From Streptomyces griseoviridis (GTDB lineage: Bacteria > Actinomycetota > Actinomycetes > Streptomycetales > Streptomycetaceae): a stretch of DNA of 64,000 bases. The first letter of the stretch is position 1; every line of letters starts with the position of its first letter. The notes beneath the pieces are model-generated. The model was not told the origin of the DNA. It worked only from the letters and a program-made list of their open reading frames with translations, and did no database searches. Below, one piece after another: positions 41,176 through 49,882 of the stretch. The translations under genes were made by a program, and so were the position numbers. The stretch lies in the NCBI GenBank assembly GCA_014649155.1, contig BMSM01000005.1, positions 186,001 to 250,000 on the forward strand, in the 5' to 3' direction.

Positions 41176-41805
41176 GCCGGAGAGGACCACGAGGACGTTG
41201 TCCACGCGGACCGCGGTTTGCTTGACCACGGTGTTCCGTCCGTCGGCGGTGAAGGTCATGAGCTGGCTCCACTGCTCGTCGCCGAGCGCGGGTGGGTCCA
41301 GTTCCTGGGTGCTGACGCCGATCGTGGTGCCTCCGACGAGGACGCGGTACGACGGGCAGCCAGTCATGGTGTCGAAGATCCGGTTGGTGCCGGCGGACAA
41401 TGCGTCGGCGGTGTCGCTGTACAGCTCCTCGGACAACTCGGAGCGGCTGCTGCGGTTCGCGAAGCCGGTCTTCGCCCGCCGGGCGAAGCTGAGGGAGCCG
41501 CCGGTGGCTGCCTCACCGCCAAGGGCTCTCAGGGCCGGGCACCCCAGGACGGTGATGTCGTCGTGCACCGTGCTGGACTCGGGGGAGCGGGTGTACCCGT
41601 CGCCGAGGTCGTGCTGGGTGAGCAGTCGTGTCTCCAGCGTGGCTGAGGAGAGCGGAGCACCGTTGCCGTTGTTTCCGTCCCGGTACGGGGCGGTGGTGGC
41701 TAGCGGTGTGGCTGGGGTCCGGCCCGGGGCGGTGCTGGGCGAGCAGCCGGGCAGGGCGAGCAGAGCGGTGGTGACGCCGAGGGCGGCGAGAGTGAGAACG
41801 CGCAT
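41074..41805 (-). CDS. Secreted lipoprotein, probable 3'-truncated gene
   Basis: A 243-residue lipoprotein: the hydrophobic leader ends in the lipobox LPGC. The body has SATLETRLLTQHDLGDGYT, a GCPAL/GCPSYR Cys pair and TADGRNTVVKQTAVRVDNVLVVLSG, similar to actinobacterial PknH_C-like sensor lipoproteins. After LVVLSGSP the frame runs antisense through the DUF6233-like fragment, so the last roughly 30 residues are probably not native and the gene was cut near 41180. AAGGGG precedes ATG 41805. Confidence 0.7.
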   Translation of the reverse strand: MRVLTLAALGVTTALLALPGCSPSTAPGRTPATPLATTAPYRDGNNGNGAPLSSATLETRLLTQHDLGDGYTRSPESSTVHDDITVLGCPALRALGGEAATGGSLSFARRAKTGFANRSSRSELSEELYSDTADALSAGTNRIFDTMTGCPSYRVLVGGTTIGVSTQELDPPALGDEQWSQLMTFTADGRNTVVKQTAVRVDNVLVVLSGSPACAASRIPAGSCVHSHQIDFVESPLKQPLRR

Positions 41806-41882
41806 AGTGAGGTGACCCCTTGTGCTCGGTGCGAGGTGGGCAGTGCGGGCGCTGTGGCCCGGTGGGGTCGTAGGAGTGGTGG

Positions 41883-42077
41883 TCAGTGCCCGAGGTGGCG
41901 CAGGCAGTCCTCGAACGTGGCGTGCGTGGCGTCTGCCGGCCCGGAGTTCCGGTTGTACCAGGCGGTGGTCAGACGCCGTTCGCGCTGCTGGTGCCCGGCC
42001 CGGCCCGACACCGCAGCCAGACCTGGTCGTTGGTGGCGATGATGATCCAGTCCCGGTAGGCACCGCATCCTTCTCAC
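41883..42077 (-). pseudogene. Short broken ORF downstream of the 86-aa gene
   Basis: Two protein-like segments lie in different frames: GAYRDWIIIATNDQVWLRCR, then RRLTTAWYNRNSGPADATHATFEDCLRHLG in the frame that ends at 41883. The second looks like the C-terminus of a small Streptomyces protein, but no continuous frame links them. Family unknown. Confidence 0.3.
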
Positions 42078-42334
42078 GCGACGACGTCACCGTCGAGGAC
42101 GATCGGCTGCGGCCAGGGCATCATCTGTCCGGCGATCTGGTCGTGGCCGGGGACCCGCAGCTCGGGCGGGAGGAAGTCGTCCACGTCGGCGGCCGGTTGC
42201 GCTGCGGCGTGCCACTCGGCCTGCATCCGCAGCACGTTCTCGGGCACCATGCCGTCCAGCTCCGGCCAGAACAGCCGGTGCACGTGCCGATCGTCGGCGT
42301 GAGTCCTGCGCCAGCGACGTACGCGGTCGAACAC
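42074..42334 (-). CDS. Conserved-looking 86-residue protein, unknown function
   Basis: A small cytosolic protein starting VFDRVRRWRRTHADDRHVHRLFW, with a strong ribosome-binding site (AGAGGAGG, about 8 bases before GTG 42334). It is acidic toward the end (ADVDDFLPPELRVPGHDQIAG) and has no TM segment. The order MobA-like gene, this gene, broken ORF suggests one leftward island operon. I do not recognise the family. Confidence 0.6.
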   Translation of the reverse strand: MFDRVRRWRRTHADDRHVHRLFWPELDGMVPENVLRMQAEWHAAAQPAADVDDFLPPELRVPGHDQIAGQMMPWPQPIVLDGDVVA

Positions 42335-42419
42335 GCTGATGGTCCTCCTCTGCCTCGTCCTGCTCACGTCATGATCGTGCCCCCGGCCCGGCGACCTCTT
42401 CAACTCGTAAAGTCGACAG

Positions 42420-42941
42420 TCAGCCACGCCCGCGCCGCGCCCCCGGCTGGGGAGACGTCCGCTCGGGTGTCCGCTGGGCGGGCGCCTCGGCCGCGGAGGC
42501 GACGGGCATCGTGCCGCTGGTGTCGGCGGGCAGGTCTGCGTTCCGGCGCAGCCGCCACACGAGGACGTCGCTGACGGACTCCGCCGTCCCCAGCTCCCGT
42601 CGTCCTGCGGCGTCGGCGAGCAGAGCGGCCGGGTCGTGGCCGGCTGCCTCGGCGTCGGCGAGGGTGACGGCGAGCGCGTACCAACCGGGCTCGGCCAGAA
42701 CCCGCTCCGCGAGATCCGGCATCGCCTCGCGTACCACCAGCGTCTGCCGGTCCAGCAAGGGTCGGCGGAGGCGTCGGCCACGCTGGTGGAGGACGCCGAG
42801 CGGCTGGGCGGCGGCGGTCTGATAGGCAGCGCGCAGGTGTTCGGCGGCCCGGCGGGCGGCGGCGACCTGCTGGGCGTGGCCCTTCTTCGCATGCCAGTGA
42901 CCGGCCACGGTGACGAGGAAGAACAGCATGTCGATCACCAT
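42420..42941 (-). CDS. MobA/relaxase-associated protein fragment (integrative-element type)
   Basis: A 173-residue protein. A short hydrophobic start (MLFFLVTVAGHWHAKKGHAQQ) leads into ARRAAEHLRAAYQTAAAQPLG, AERVLAEPGWYALAVTLADAE and AAGHDPAALLADAAGRRELG, then VSDVLVWRLRR. The latter segments match the C-terminal region of relaxase/mobilisation proteins on Streptomyces integrative elements. The nuclease domain itself is absent, so this is either the small partner or the end of a truncated relaxase. Its ATG overlaps the stop of the upstream 69-aa gene. Confidence 0.6.
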   Translation of the reverse strand: MVIDMLFFLVTVAGHWHAKKGHAQQVAAARRAAEHLRAAYQTAAAQPLGVLHQRGRRLRRPLLDRQTLVVREAMPDLAERVLAEPGWYALAVTLADAEAAGHDPAALLADAAGRRELGTAESVSDVLVWRLRRNADLPADTSGTMPVASAAEAPAQRTPERTSPQPGARRGRG

Positions 42942-43144
42942 CGCCGTCGTCGCACCGTCCTCCCCCCGGCCGAGGGCGGGTCCGCTGTGGTCAGCTCGGG
43001 GCGCAGGCTGCCGAGGAGCCGGGCGAGTTCCGCCCGCAGTTCGTCCATGGACGGCAGGGTCAGGACCACCCGGGAACCGCTGTTCAGTTCGACGGCCGGC
43101 ACCGGCTTCCTCGACCGGAGCGGGACGGCGCGGACAACGGCCAC
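42935..43144 (-). CDS. Small 69-residue protein, unknown
   Basis: It encodes VRAVPLRSRKPVPAVELNSG, then LTLPSMDELRAELARLLGSL with a probable amphipathic helix, and a basic end (RTVRRRRW). Its stop overlaps the next ATG (GTGA within ATGGTGA), which suggests coupled translation with the MobA-like gene. Start GTG 43144. It could be the plasmid-mobilisation small protein; that is guesswork. Confidence 0.45.
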   Translation of the reverse strand: MAVVRAVPLRSRKPVPAVELNSGSRVVLTLPSMDELRAELARLLGSLRPELTTADPPSAGGRTVRRRRW

Positions 43145-43196
43145 CAGAGGCCGGCCTTGCCCCGGGCGGGCCTCGGCCCGAACACCTCGCCCCAGC

Positions 43197-43397
43197 TCAC
43201 ATCGCGCGACGGAGCCGCAGCCGGCCCCACCCGCAGGAGCTGCCGCCGGGCCTTGGGTCGCAGCCGCCTTCCCCTGGGGGAGGCGACGGCATCGGCGGTA
43301 TCTGCGGGACGGCCGGGACGGGGGCCGGGGCGGAAGCTGTGGTGCTGGCCCGGGAGGTCTTCCGGGAGGTGGTACCTGTGCCGCCGGTGTGTTCCAT
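43197..43397 (-). CDS. Doubtful 66-residue Pro/Gly-rich ORF
   Basis: ATG 43397 follows GGGGA by three bases. The product (MEHTGGTGTTSRKTSRAST and a Pro-rich middle) has no domain or signal. Listed because it fills the gap upstream of the 69-aa gene on the same strand; it may be chance. Confidence 0.25.
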   Translation of the reverse strand: MEHTGGTGTTSRKTSRASTTASAPAPVPAVPQIPPMPSPPPGEGGCDPRPGGSSCGWGRLRLRRAM

Positions 43398-43707
43398 GAT
43401 TCCCCGTGCTGTCGTCACACCACCCGCGCGGTGCGCGGCGCGTGAGCTTCATCGAGCCCGTGCGGGTCGTGGGACGGCAGGCGAGATACGGCCAATGTGT
43501 CTTGCTCCCGCACAGGGTGAGCCGGGGTGCGGGGGGTGGGGGAGGTGCCGGACGCCGGCAGGGGGCGGCCACGCGGGCCGGCGACCCGTGCCGCCTCCCG
43601 GCGAAGCCGCCGCAGTTCCTCTTCGGGTGGGACGACGGGCCGACCTGCGCCCGGGGGAGGGGTGGCGTGCGGGTCCGAACGGTCCGCACACCACCCCTCC
43701 GAGGAGT
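43398..43707. other. Gene-free stretch at the right edge of the island
   Basis: About 310 bases with no convincing frame on either strand and no hairpin of note. I also looked by eye for a copy of the tRNA-Pro 3' end here as a right attachment site and did not see one. Confidence 0.4.
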
Positions 43708-44031
43708 TCAGCTTTCGAGGAACCGGTAGGACTTGAAGACGAAAGTGACCGTGCTGCCGGGCGAGACGGGGTTGGCGAGAAGGGCACAGCTCGTGTCCGT
43801 GTAGAGCACCACCGTCGCGTCGGTCTGGTTGCTGACACTCGTACCGAGGGTGGAGACGAGCTTGCAACTGCCCAGTTCAGGGTCGATGACCTGCTGGTTC
43901 CCGCCGAGCAGGTCGGTGTAGTAGAAGGTGCCGTTCGCGTGTCCGGGGCCGGCCAGGGCCTGGCCGGCTGTCAGTACCGTGGCGGCCAGCGCGGCGGCTG
44001 CGGCCAGTGCGGTGCGCCGTAAGGCGGGCAT
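43708..44031 (-). CDS. Small secreted protein with two cysteines, unknown function
   Basis: A 107-residue exported protein. Its signal peptide runs from MPALRRTALAAAAALAATVL to the likely cleavage at GQALA/GP. The mature part (about 80 aa) is beta-rich with two Cys (GSCKLVST and DTSCALLAN) that could form one disulfide, and ends TVTFVFKSYRFLES. AGGAG lies 6 bases before the ATG. It stands alone. The family is not recognised; similar short secreted proteins are common in Streptomyces. Confidence 0.75.
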   Translation of the reverse strand: MPALRRTALAAAAALAATVLTAGQALAGPGHANGTFYYTDLLGGNQQVIDPELGSCKLVSTLGTSVSNQTDATVVLYTDTSCALLANPVSPGSTVTFVFKSYRFLES

Positions 44032-44266
44032 GAGCGTCTCCTGAAGGTCGGGGTGAGGAATCCGTGCGGCGGGCCGGGCGGGCCCGTGGAGCCGAGCATG
44101 CGACCCCCGCTCGGCAGGGACCATGGCCCGTGCGGGGGGTGTGCGCACTGGTCAGCCGGTGCGCACCCCGCGGTTTCGCCGGGCGCCCCGGCGGACCGGC
44201 TCGCACCCCGTGTGTCGCGGCTCGTGCGACCACGGGGTACGAGGCCGGCGGCGCGCCGCAACGGGG

Positions 44267-45202
44267 TCAGTGCGCCTCGGCCATGCGGCGGAACTCGCTC
44301 GGATTGGTGCCCCGGATCCGCTTGAACGCCACGCTGAACGCGAACGGATCGGTGTAGCCGACGGCACGGGCGACATGGGCGACGGTCGAGGACCCCTGTT
44401 CGACCAGGAGATCCGCCGCCAGCGTCATGCGCCAGCGGGTGAGATAGGACAGCGGCGGTTCACCGAGCAGATCAGCGAAGCGTTTCGCCAGTGTCGAGCG
44501 GGACACCCCCGTACGCCGGGCCAGCTCGCCCACCGTCCACGGCGCCGCCGGCTCGGCGTGCAGGAGGCGCAGCGCCTGGCCGACCACCGGGTCCTTCTGG
44601 GCGGTCCACCAGGCCGGGGGGTGGCCCCCCGGCCTGTCCAGCCAGGTGCGCAGCGTGCACACCAGCATCCAGTCGAGGAGCCGGTCGAGCACGACCTGCT
44701 GGCCTGGTTCGTCGCGGGCGACCTCGGCGGCCAGGTGGTCCAGTACCGGGTCACCCGTGTCTCCGGCGTCCACCCGCAGCACGACGGGCAGCATGTCCAT
44801 CAGCCGCCGGCTGATCTCGCCGCGGACCGGATAGGCACCGACCACCAGGGTCGTCGCGCCGCTGTCGTCGCCACGCCCTTCGCCGGGGTCGTGCCAGCCC
44901 AGCCGGTACCGGGTGCCGCCCTGCTCGGGTGTCGCGCAGTCCACTCCGCAGACGATCGGCACGGCCGTGCTGCCGGGCTCGTCGACGAAGGTGAACGTCG
45001 TGGGACCGCGCACCACGATCGTGTCGTGGGCCCCGAGGCGCTCGGGTGGATGGCCCTCCGGCACGATCCAGCCCGCCCCGTGGAGGACGGTGCACAGGGT
45101 CAGCGGCGCACCGTCCACGAACCGCAGTGACCAGGGCGGGGACAACGTCGTACTGCCGAACAGGGAGCCGCGGGCCCGCACCCCGCGGAAGAGGTCACTC
45201 AT
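44267..45202 (-). CDS. AraC-family transcriptional regulator with cupin_6 domain
   Basis: A 311-residue regulator. The N-terminal half is an AraC-type cupin (LTLCTVLHGAGWIVPEGH, GDTGDPVLDHLAAEVARDEPGQ) and the C-terminal about 100 residues hold two HTH motifs: WTVGELARRTGVSRSTLAKRF and VAHVARAVGYTDPFAFSVAFKR. ATG 45202 was preferred to the GTG nine bases upstream. It is divergent from the NmrA-like reductase gene, 90 bases away, with inverted repeats in between, so that gene and the following quinone reductase are its likely targets. Confidence 0.9.
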   Translation of the reverse strand: MSDLFRGVRARGSLFGSTTLSPPWSLRFVDGAPLTLCTVLHGAGWIVPEGHPPERLGAHDTIVVRGPTTFTFVDEPGSTAVPIVCGVDCATPEQGGTRYRLGWHDPGEGRGDDSGATTLVVGAYPVRGEISRRLMDMLPVVLRVDAGDTGDPVLDHLAAEVARDEPGQQVVLDRLLDWMLVCTLRTWLDRPGGHPPAWWTAQKDPVVGQALRLLHAEPAAPWTVGELARRTGVSRSTLAKRFADLLGEPPLSYLTRWRMTLAADLLVEQGSSTVAHVARAVGYTDPFAFSVAFKRIRGTNPSEFRRMAEAH

Positions 45203-45225
45203 GACGTCCACACCGACAGGTTAGA

Positions 45226-45272
45226 CGATCACAAAGGTATTCCGGCCTATCACCCATGTGAACGTGTGATCG
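45226..45272. promoter_or_regulatory. Paired inverted half-sites between the AraC and NmrA-like genes
   Basis: CGATCACA (45226-45233) and its exact complement TGTGATCG (45265-45272) lie 39 bases centre to centre in the divergent gap. They are probable regulator half-sites; the regulator next door is the obvious candidate. Confidence 0.5.
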
Positions 45273-45292
45273 TTCCGTGTTCTATGGGTGGC

Positions 45293-46132
45293 ATGACGCG
45301 AAACACTCACCTCGTTATCGGTGCGACCGGCAGGACGGGACGCAGGATCGCCGCCCGGCTGCGGCTGCTCGGCACACCGGTACGCGCCGCCTCCCGGTCG
45401 AGCCGCGTCCGGTTCGACTGGTCCGAGCCCGACGGCTGGCACACCGTCCTGCGGGACGTCGACGTGGCGTACGTGGTGCCCCCGCCCGTGCCGGGCCCGG
45501 CGCACGAGTTCGTGGCGCGGGCCGAAGCCGCCGGGGTGCGGCGGCTGGTCCTGCTCTCCGGGCGCGGTGCGGACGGCTGGGGCGACTCCGCCTTCGGACG
45601 GCACATGCGGTCGGCCGAGGAGGCCGTACGCGGTTCGGCGCTGGAGTGGACCGTTCTGCGGGCGTCGAACTTCGCACAGAACTTCGACGAGGACGTCTTC
45701 TACGCACCGCTGGTCGAGGGCACCCTGGCGCTTCCGGCCGGCGAGGTCGCCGAGCCCTTCGTCGACGTCGAGGACCTCGCCGACGCCGCCGTCGCGGTGA
45801 TGACCGAGGGGGACCGGCACGCCGGGCGGGTGTACGAGCTGACCGGTCCCCGCTCCCTCACCTTCGCCGAAGCCGTCGAGCTGATCTCCCGGGCGTCCGG
45901 ACGGTCTCTCGCCTACCGGCGGATCACCCCGGACGAGTACGCCTCGTCCCTCGTCGGGCAGGGCCTGAGCCGGCGCGACGCCGACGACATCGCCGCGATG
46001 TTCGTGCTGATGGAGAGCGGACTGATCGCCGGTACGACCGACGATCTGGCCTCCGTGCTGGGGCGGGCACCCCGGCCTTTCGAGGAGTACGTCGTCCGGA
46101 CGGCAGCGGCGGGCGCGTGGGACGGGCGGTAG
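45293..46132 (+). CDS. NmrA-like NAD(P)-binding reductase/epimerase
   Basis: A 279-residue atypical SDR. The dinucleotide motif GATGRTGRRIAARL is at the start. The usual catalytic Tyr-x-x-x-Lys is not evident, as in NmrA/QOR2-type proteins. VRRLVLLSGRGADGWGD and WTVLRASNFAQNFDED are typical of this group. It opens a probable two-gene operon with the quinone reductase at 46263. The start ATG 45293 is favoured; ATG 45284 is in frame. Possible roles are quinone reduction or redox sensing. Confidence 0.8.
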   Translation: MTRNTHLVIGATGRTGRRIAARLRLLGTPVRAASRSSRVRFDWSEPDGWHTVLRDVDVAYVVPPPVPGPAHEFVARAEAAGVRRLVLLSGRGADGWGDSAFGRHMRSAEEAVRGSALEWTVLRASNFAQNFDEDVFYAPLVEGTLALPAGEVAEPFVDVEDLADAAVAVMTEGDRHAGRVYELTGPRSLTFAEAVELISRASGRSLAYRRITPDEYASSLVGQGLSRRDADDIAAMFVLMESGLIAGTTDDLASVLGRAPRPFEEYVVRTAAAGAWDGR

Positions 46133-46262
46133 ACCCGCACGGCACTCCGCCCCGACCGCACCTGCCCGGCGCCGCCGTACGCGTCGGTACGCCCATGACG
46201 GACCACACGACGCCCCGCACCACGGCCGCGGGCCCGTACCCGCACCCACGGAAAGCACTGAC

Positions 46263-46886
46263 ATGAGCACCGATGACGACAACCCGCTGACCCTGCTGGT
46301 CACCGCACACCCGGACGCCGGCTCCCTGACCCACCACGTGGCGGACCGGCTCGCCTCGGCCCTGCGCCCCCGGGCCGTCGAGGTGGCGGACCTGCACCGG
46401 GAGCAGTTCGACCCGAGGTTCACCCCGGCGGACCGCCGCGCCTACCACGAAGGCGGCGACTACCCTCCCGACGTCGCCCGCGAACACCGCCGTCTCGACC
46501 GCGCCACCGACCTCGTCCTGGTCTTCCCGGTGTACTGGTGGTCCATGCCGGCCCTGCTGAAGGGGTGGATCGACCGCGTGTTCGTCAACGGCTGGGCCTT
46601 CGAGTACTCGGCCGCGTCGGGTCTGCGCCCGAAGCTCCAACGGCTCACGACACATCTGCTGCCCATCGCCGGCGCCGACTTGAGGACGTACCAGCGCCAC
46701 GCGTACGAACAGGCGCTGCGGACACAGATCGAGCACGGCATCGTCGACTACGTCGGAAGCCGACGCGGTGTCACCGCGTTCGTCCACGAGTCCGAACAGC
46801 CCTCCGCCGGGGCCACGGCAGCGAGCGTCGCACGTGCCGTACGGGCCGTCAGCGAAGCAGTGCAGGCCGGACCGCCGCCCGCGTGA
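46263..46886 (+). CDS. NAD(P)H:quinone oxidoreductase (flavodoxin-like fold, MdaB/KefF type)
   Basis: A 207-residue FMN/FAD-binding protein: LTLLVTAHPDAGSLTHHVAD (first phosphate loop region) and the diagnostic LVFPVYWWSMPALLKGWIDRVF. It transfers two electrons from NAD(P)H to quinones or similar acceptors in the cytosol. It follows the NmrA-like gene by 130 bases. Regulation by the adjacent AraC-type protein is inferred from the layout. No oddities. Confidence 0.88.
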   Translation: MSTDDDNPLTLLVTAHPDAGSLTHHVADRLASALRPRAVEVADLHREQFDPRFTPADRRAYHEGGDYPPDVAREHRRLDRATDLVLVFPVYWWSMPALLKGWIDRVFVNGWAFEYSAASGLRPKLQRLTTHLLPIAGADLRTYQRHAYEQALRTQIEHGIVDYVGSRRGVTAFVHESEQPSAGATAASVARAVRAVSEAVQAGPPPA

Positions 46887-47301
46887 CCGCGGTCTCCACA
46901 CGGCCCCGGAGGAGATCCGCGCCTCCCCGCCCGCGTTCAGCGGCGGGCGGCGCGGGACGGCCGGGGAGGGTGAGCCGGGACCCGGGACCAGGTAGCCGGC
47001 CGCTTCCCCGGGACAGGTGAGCGGCGGTACCCCGTCGGCACGGAGGAGCGGCCTCGGTGACTTCCAGCGAGGTGCCGTCGTCGGCGGCCGTGCCGACGAG
47101 GACGACGGGTCCGGCCTCGGTGACCCGGGGCTCGAAGCGTGGCATCGCGGTCACGGCCGGGACCGGGGCCACGGTGAGGCCGCCGGTGGGCCGGGCACGC
47201 GAACCGGCGGATCACCGGCCGACTGCCGCGTGCCGCGCTCGACCGGGTCAGTGCACCCCCCGGAACCGTGACGAAGCGGCCGCGGACGTAACCTGCCGTC
47301 C
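46887..47301. other. Gene-free stretch with GC-rich hairpin potential
   Basis: No convincing gene. Around 46930-46972 CCTCCCCG and CGGGGAGG face each other with inner pairing CCGCC/GGCGG; this could terminate the quinone reductase transcript but is less regular than the other hairpins called here. Confidence 0.35.
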
Positions 47302-47985
47302 ATGAGTGATGCCATCCGGGAGACCCCCGCCACCCCACGTGACGCCTTCGACCTGCTCACCGCCGGCAACCTGCGCTTCGCCGCCGGCGCGCCCCGCCAC
47401 CCCAACCAGGACGCCGCGCGCCGTGCCGACACGGCGGCCGGGCAGCACCCGTACGCCGTGGTGGTCGGGTGTTCCGACTCCCGGCTGGCCGCAGAGATCA
47501 TCTTCGATCAGGGGCTGGGGGACCTGTTCGTCGTGCGCACCGCCGGCCACGCCGTGGGGGCGGAGGTCCTCGGCAGCATCGAGTACGGGGTGAGCGTGCT
47601 GGGCTGCCCGCTCGTCGTGGTCCTCGGGCACGACGCCTGCGGTGCCGTCGCGGCGACCCGGGCCGCCGTGCAGGACGGTACGACCGCACGCGGGTACCTG
47701 CGGGACGTCATCGAGCGGGTCATCCCCAGCGTGCTGGCCGCCCAGGCCGCCGGCGTGAGCGAGGACGACGGTTTCATCGCCACCCACGTCCGCCACACCG
47801 TCGACCTCCTCATGGACCGCTCCCAGGAACTGGCCGACCGGGTCGCCTCCGGACGCGCGGCGGTCGTCGGCCTGACCTACCGCCTGGCCGAGGGCAGCGT
47901 GCGTACGGTCGCCTCCCGGGGCCTGGACCTGCCGCAGGACGGGACCGCGGCGCCGGCGGTCGCATCGGCTTCCGCCGTCCGATGA
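47302..47985 (+). CDS. Beta-class carbonic anhydrase
   Basis: A 227-residue zinc enzyme for CO2/bicarbonate interconversion. Zinc ligands are visible as VVGCSDSRLAAEIIFDQG (Cys, with the Asp-Arg dyad) and LGHDACGAVAATRAA (His-x-x-Cys). The rest, FVVRTAGHAVGAEVLGSIEYGVSVLG, is standard for the clade. It lies near the zinc-import operon, which may be coincidence. The ATG at 47302 lacks a strong ribosome-binding site. Confidence 0.93.
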   Translation: MSDAIRETPATPRDAFDLLTAGNLRFAAGAPRHPNQDAARRADTAAGQHPYAVVVGCSDSRLAAEIIFDQGLGDLFVVRTAGHAVGAEVLGSIEYGVSVLGCPLVVVLGHDACGAVAATRAAVQDGTTARGYLRDVIERVIPSVLAAQAAGVSEDDGFIATHVRHTVDLLMDRSQELADRVASGRAAVVGLTYRLAEGSVRTVASRGLDLPQDGTAAPAVASASAVR

Positions 47986-48254
47986 CGCCGGTGCCCGTGC
48001 CCGCCGAACCCGGTCCGGCCGTCGACGGCACGGGCCCGCACCGCGTCAGCCCCCTGCTCCGCCTGCGCGGCGTCCACACAGCCGATGGGGACGCCGCCCG
48101 GGTCGAGCGGTTTCCGGCCGCTGGGCGTCGGCGAACTCCTCGGCCCTGAGGCCCTGGTGGGCGGGGTTCAGGGCGTCCTGGCCGGCGTCGCCCCCACGGG
48201 GCGGGTGCCCTCGGCCGTCACCGGGCGGCCCGTCCGGCGGTCCGGCGCCGGGAC

Positions 48255-49136
48255 TCACGGTCCGGTGGTGACCGGCGGGGCGGCGTCCGGGCGGCGGACG
48301 ATCTTCGCCAGCAGCCCGTGGCGGGGGGCCAGGAGCCAGGTCAGGACGAAGAACCCGGTGAGCACCACGACCACCGAGCCGCCGGCGGCGAGGTCGTAGG
48401 CGTAGGAGACGTACAGGCCGGCGGTGCTGCCCAGGCAGCCGATGGCCGAGGCGAGCAGGGTCATGGCCCACAGCCGCTCGGTGAGCATGCGGGCCGTGGC
48501 GGCGGGCGTGATGAGCAGGGCGAGGACGAGGATGTTGCCGACCGCCTCCAGGGACATCACGATCGTCGTGGTGACGAGGACGTACAGGGTGAGGTCGAGG
48601 CGGAACACCGGCAGCCCCGCGGCACGGGCCGTCTCGCGGTCGAGGCTGACGGCGACGAGTTCCTTGCCGATGGCCAGGACCACCAGCACCAGTACGGCAC
48701 CGATGACGGCCACGGTCCACACGTCCGCGGCGCTGACCGCCAGTACCTGGCCGAACAGGAACGACGAGAGGTCCGTCGTCCAGCTGTCCCGCGTGGAGAC
48801 CAGGACGATGCCGAGCCCGAAGGCGAAGGCGAAGAAGACACCGATGACGGTGTCCTCCTTCAGCCGCCGGTTCTGCGACACGAACGCGATCAGCACGGCC
48901 GTGGTGATGCCGGCCGCCGCTCCGCCGAGGAGCAGGTTGCCCTGGAAGGCGTAGGCGAGGGCCACCCCCGGGAACGCGGAGTGGGCCACGGCGTCACCGA
49001 TGAACGCCATGCCGCGCAGCACGACGTACACCCCGACCACGCCGCACACCGCGCCGATGACCGCGGCCACGGCGAAAGCCCGCTGCATGAACGGAAGCTG
49101 CCAGGGGTCGGTGAGGAAGGCGATGAGCGCGTTCAC
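48255..49136 (-). CDS. Zinc/manganese ABC permease (anchored-repeat type)
   Basis: A 293-residue ABC-3 permease with about eight TM helices: VVGVYVVLRGMAFIGDAVAHSAFPGVALAY and VGNILVLALLITPAATARML are the ZnuB/MntB hallmarks. It is the last gene of the leftward metal operon and overlaps the ATPase stop by 4 bases (start GTG 49136). Together with the surface-anchored proteins upstream it fits the actinobacterial 'anchored repeat-type' metal ABC system. A Zur-type box heads the operon, so zinc is the likely substrate. Confidence 0.92.
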   Translation of the reverse strand: MNALIAFLTDPWQLPFMQRAFAVAAVIGAVCGVVGVYVVLRGMAFIGDAVAHSAFPGVALAYAFQGNLLLGGAAAGITTAVLIAFVSQNRRLKEDTVIGVFFAFAFGLGIVLVSTRDSWTTDLSSFLFGQVLAVSAADVWTVAVIGAVLVLVVLAIGKELVAVSLDRETARAAGLPVFRLDLTLYVLVTTTIVMSLEAVGNILVLALLITPAATARMLTERLWAMTLLASAIGCLGSTAGLYVSYAYDLAAGGSVVVVLTGFFVLTWLLAPRHGLLAKIVRRPDAAPPVTTGP

Positions 49137-49882
49137 GGTGCGGCCACCGTGCCGATCGCGCGGTCCAGGCCGAAGGCCCGCAGCATCCGGTCCGGGTCGG
49201 CCAGCAGTTCCGGGCCGCCCTGGGCGACCACCGTGCGGTTGAGCAGCACCACCCGGCCGCAGGTGCGGGCGGCCGCCGCCAGGTCGTGCGTGGTCATCAG
49301 CAGCCCTCTGCCTTCCGCGGCCAGTCGGCCGAACAACTCGTTGAGCAGTTCCTGGGTGGGCACGTCGACTCCGGTGAACGGCTCGTCCAGGAGCAGGATG
49401 CGGGGTCCCGCGGCCAGGGCCCGGGCGACGAGCACCCGTTGCCGCTGGCCGCCGGAGAGTTCACCGACGGGTCTGCGCCGCAGCCCGGTGAGTCCGGTCA
49501 GCTCCAGCGCCTCCTCCACCGCGGCCCGGTCGGCGGCGTCCGGCCGGCGCAGCCAGCCGACCCGGCGGGTCCGGCCCGTCAGGACCGCACCCGCGATGTC
49601 GATGGGGAAGTCCCAGGCGAACTCGTGCCGTTGGGGCACGTAACCGGCCCCCTGCCCGGCCCGGCGCCCGGTCCGGCCCTCCACGGCCACCTCACCGGCG
49701 GACAGCGGAACCAGACCGAGAGCGGCCCGCAGCAGCGTCGTCTTCCCGGCGCCGTTCGGGCCGATGAGAGCGACCAGTTCCCCGGCGCCCACCGACAGGT
49801 CGGCCGCTTCCAGTACCGTGCGTCCGCCGAGGGCGACCGTCGCGCCGGTGAGGCGCAGCAGCGGGTCCGTGCCGTCAGCCAC
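49133..49882 (-). CDS. Zinc/manganese ABC ATPase (anchored-repeat type)
   Basis: A 249-residue ATPase with Walker A LIGPNGAGKTTLL, Q-loop YVPQRHEFAWDFP, signature GELSGGQRQRVLVARAL, Walker B ILLLDEPFTGVD and switch His TTHDLA. The QRHEFAWDFP context is typical of metal importers of the ZnuC group. The start GTG 49882 overlaps the end of the anchored protein gene by 8 bases. It pairs with the permease at 48255. Confidence 0.92.
   Translation of the reverse strand: MADGTDPLLRLTGATVALGGRTVLEAADLSVGAGELVALIGPNGAGKTTLLRAALGLVPLSAGEVAVEGRTGRRAGQGAGYVPQRHEFAWDFPIDIAGAVLTGRTRRVGWLRRPDAADRAAVEEALELTGLTGLRRRPVGELSGGQRQRVLVARALAAGPRILLLDEPFTGVDVPTQELLNELFGRLAAEGRGLLMTTHDLAAAARTCGRVVLLNRTVVAQGGPELLADPDRMLRAFGLDRAIGTVAAP

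Noticed and set aside
43400..43707. Right attachment site (copy of the tRNA-Pro 3' end) at the right edge of the island
   Set aside because: I looked by eye for the T-arm and acceptor sequence and did not find it in this window; a computed search is needed.
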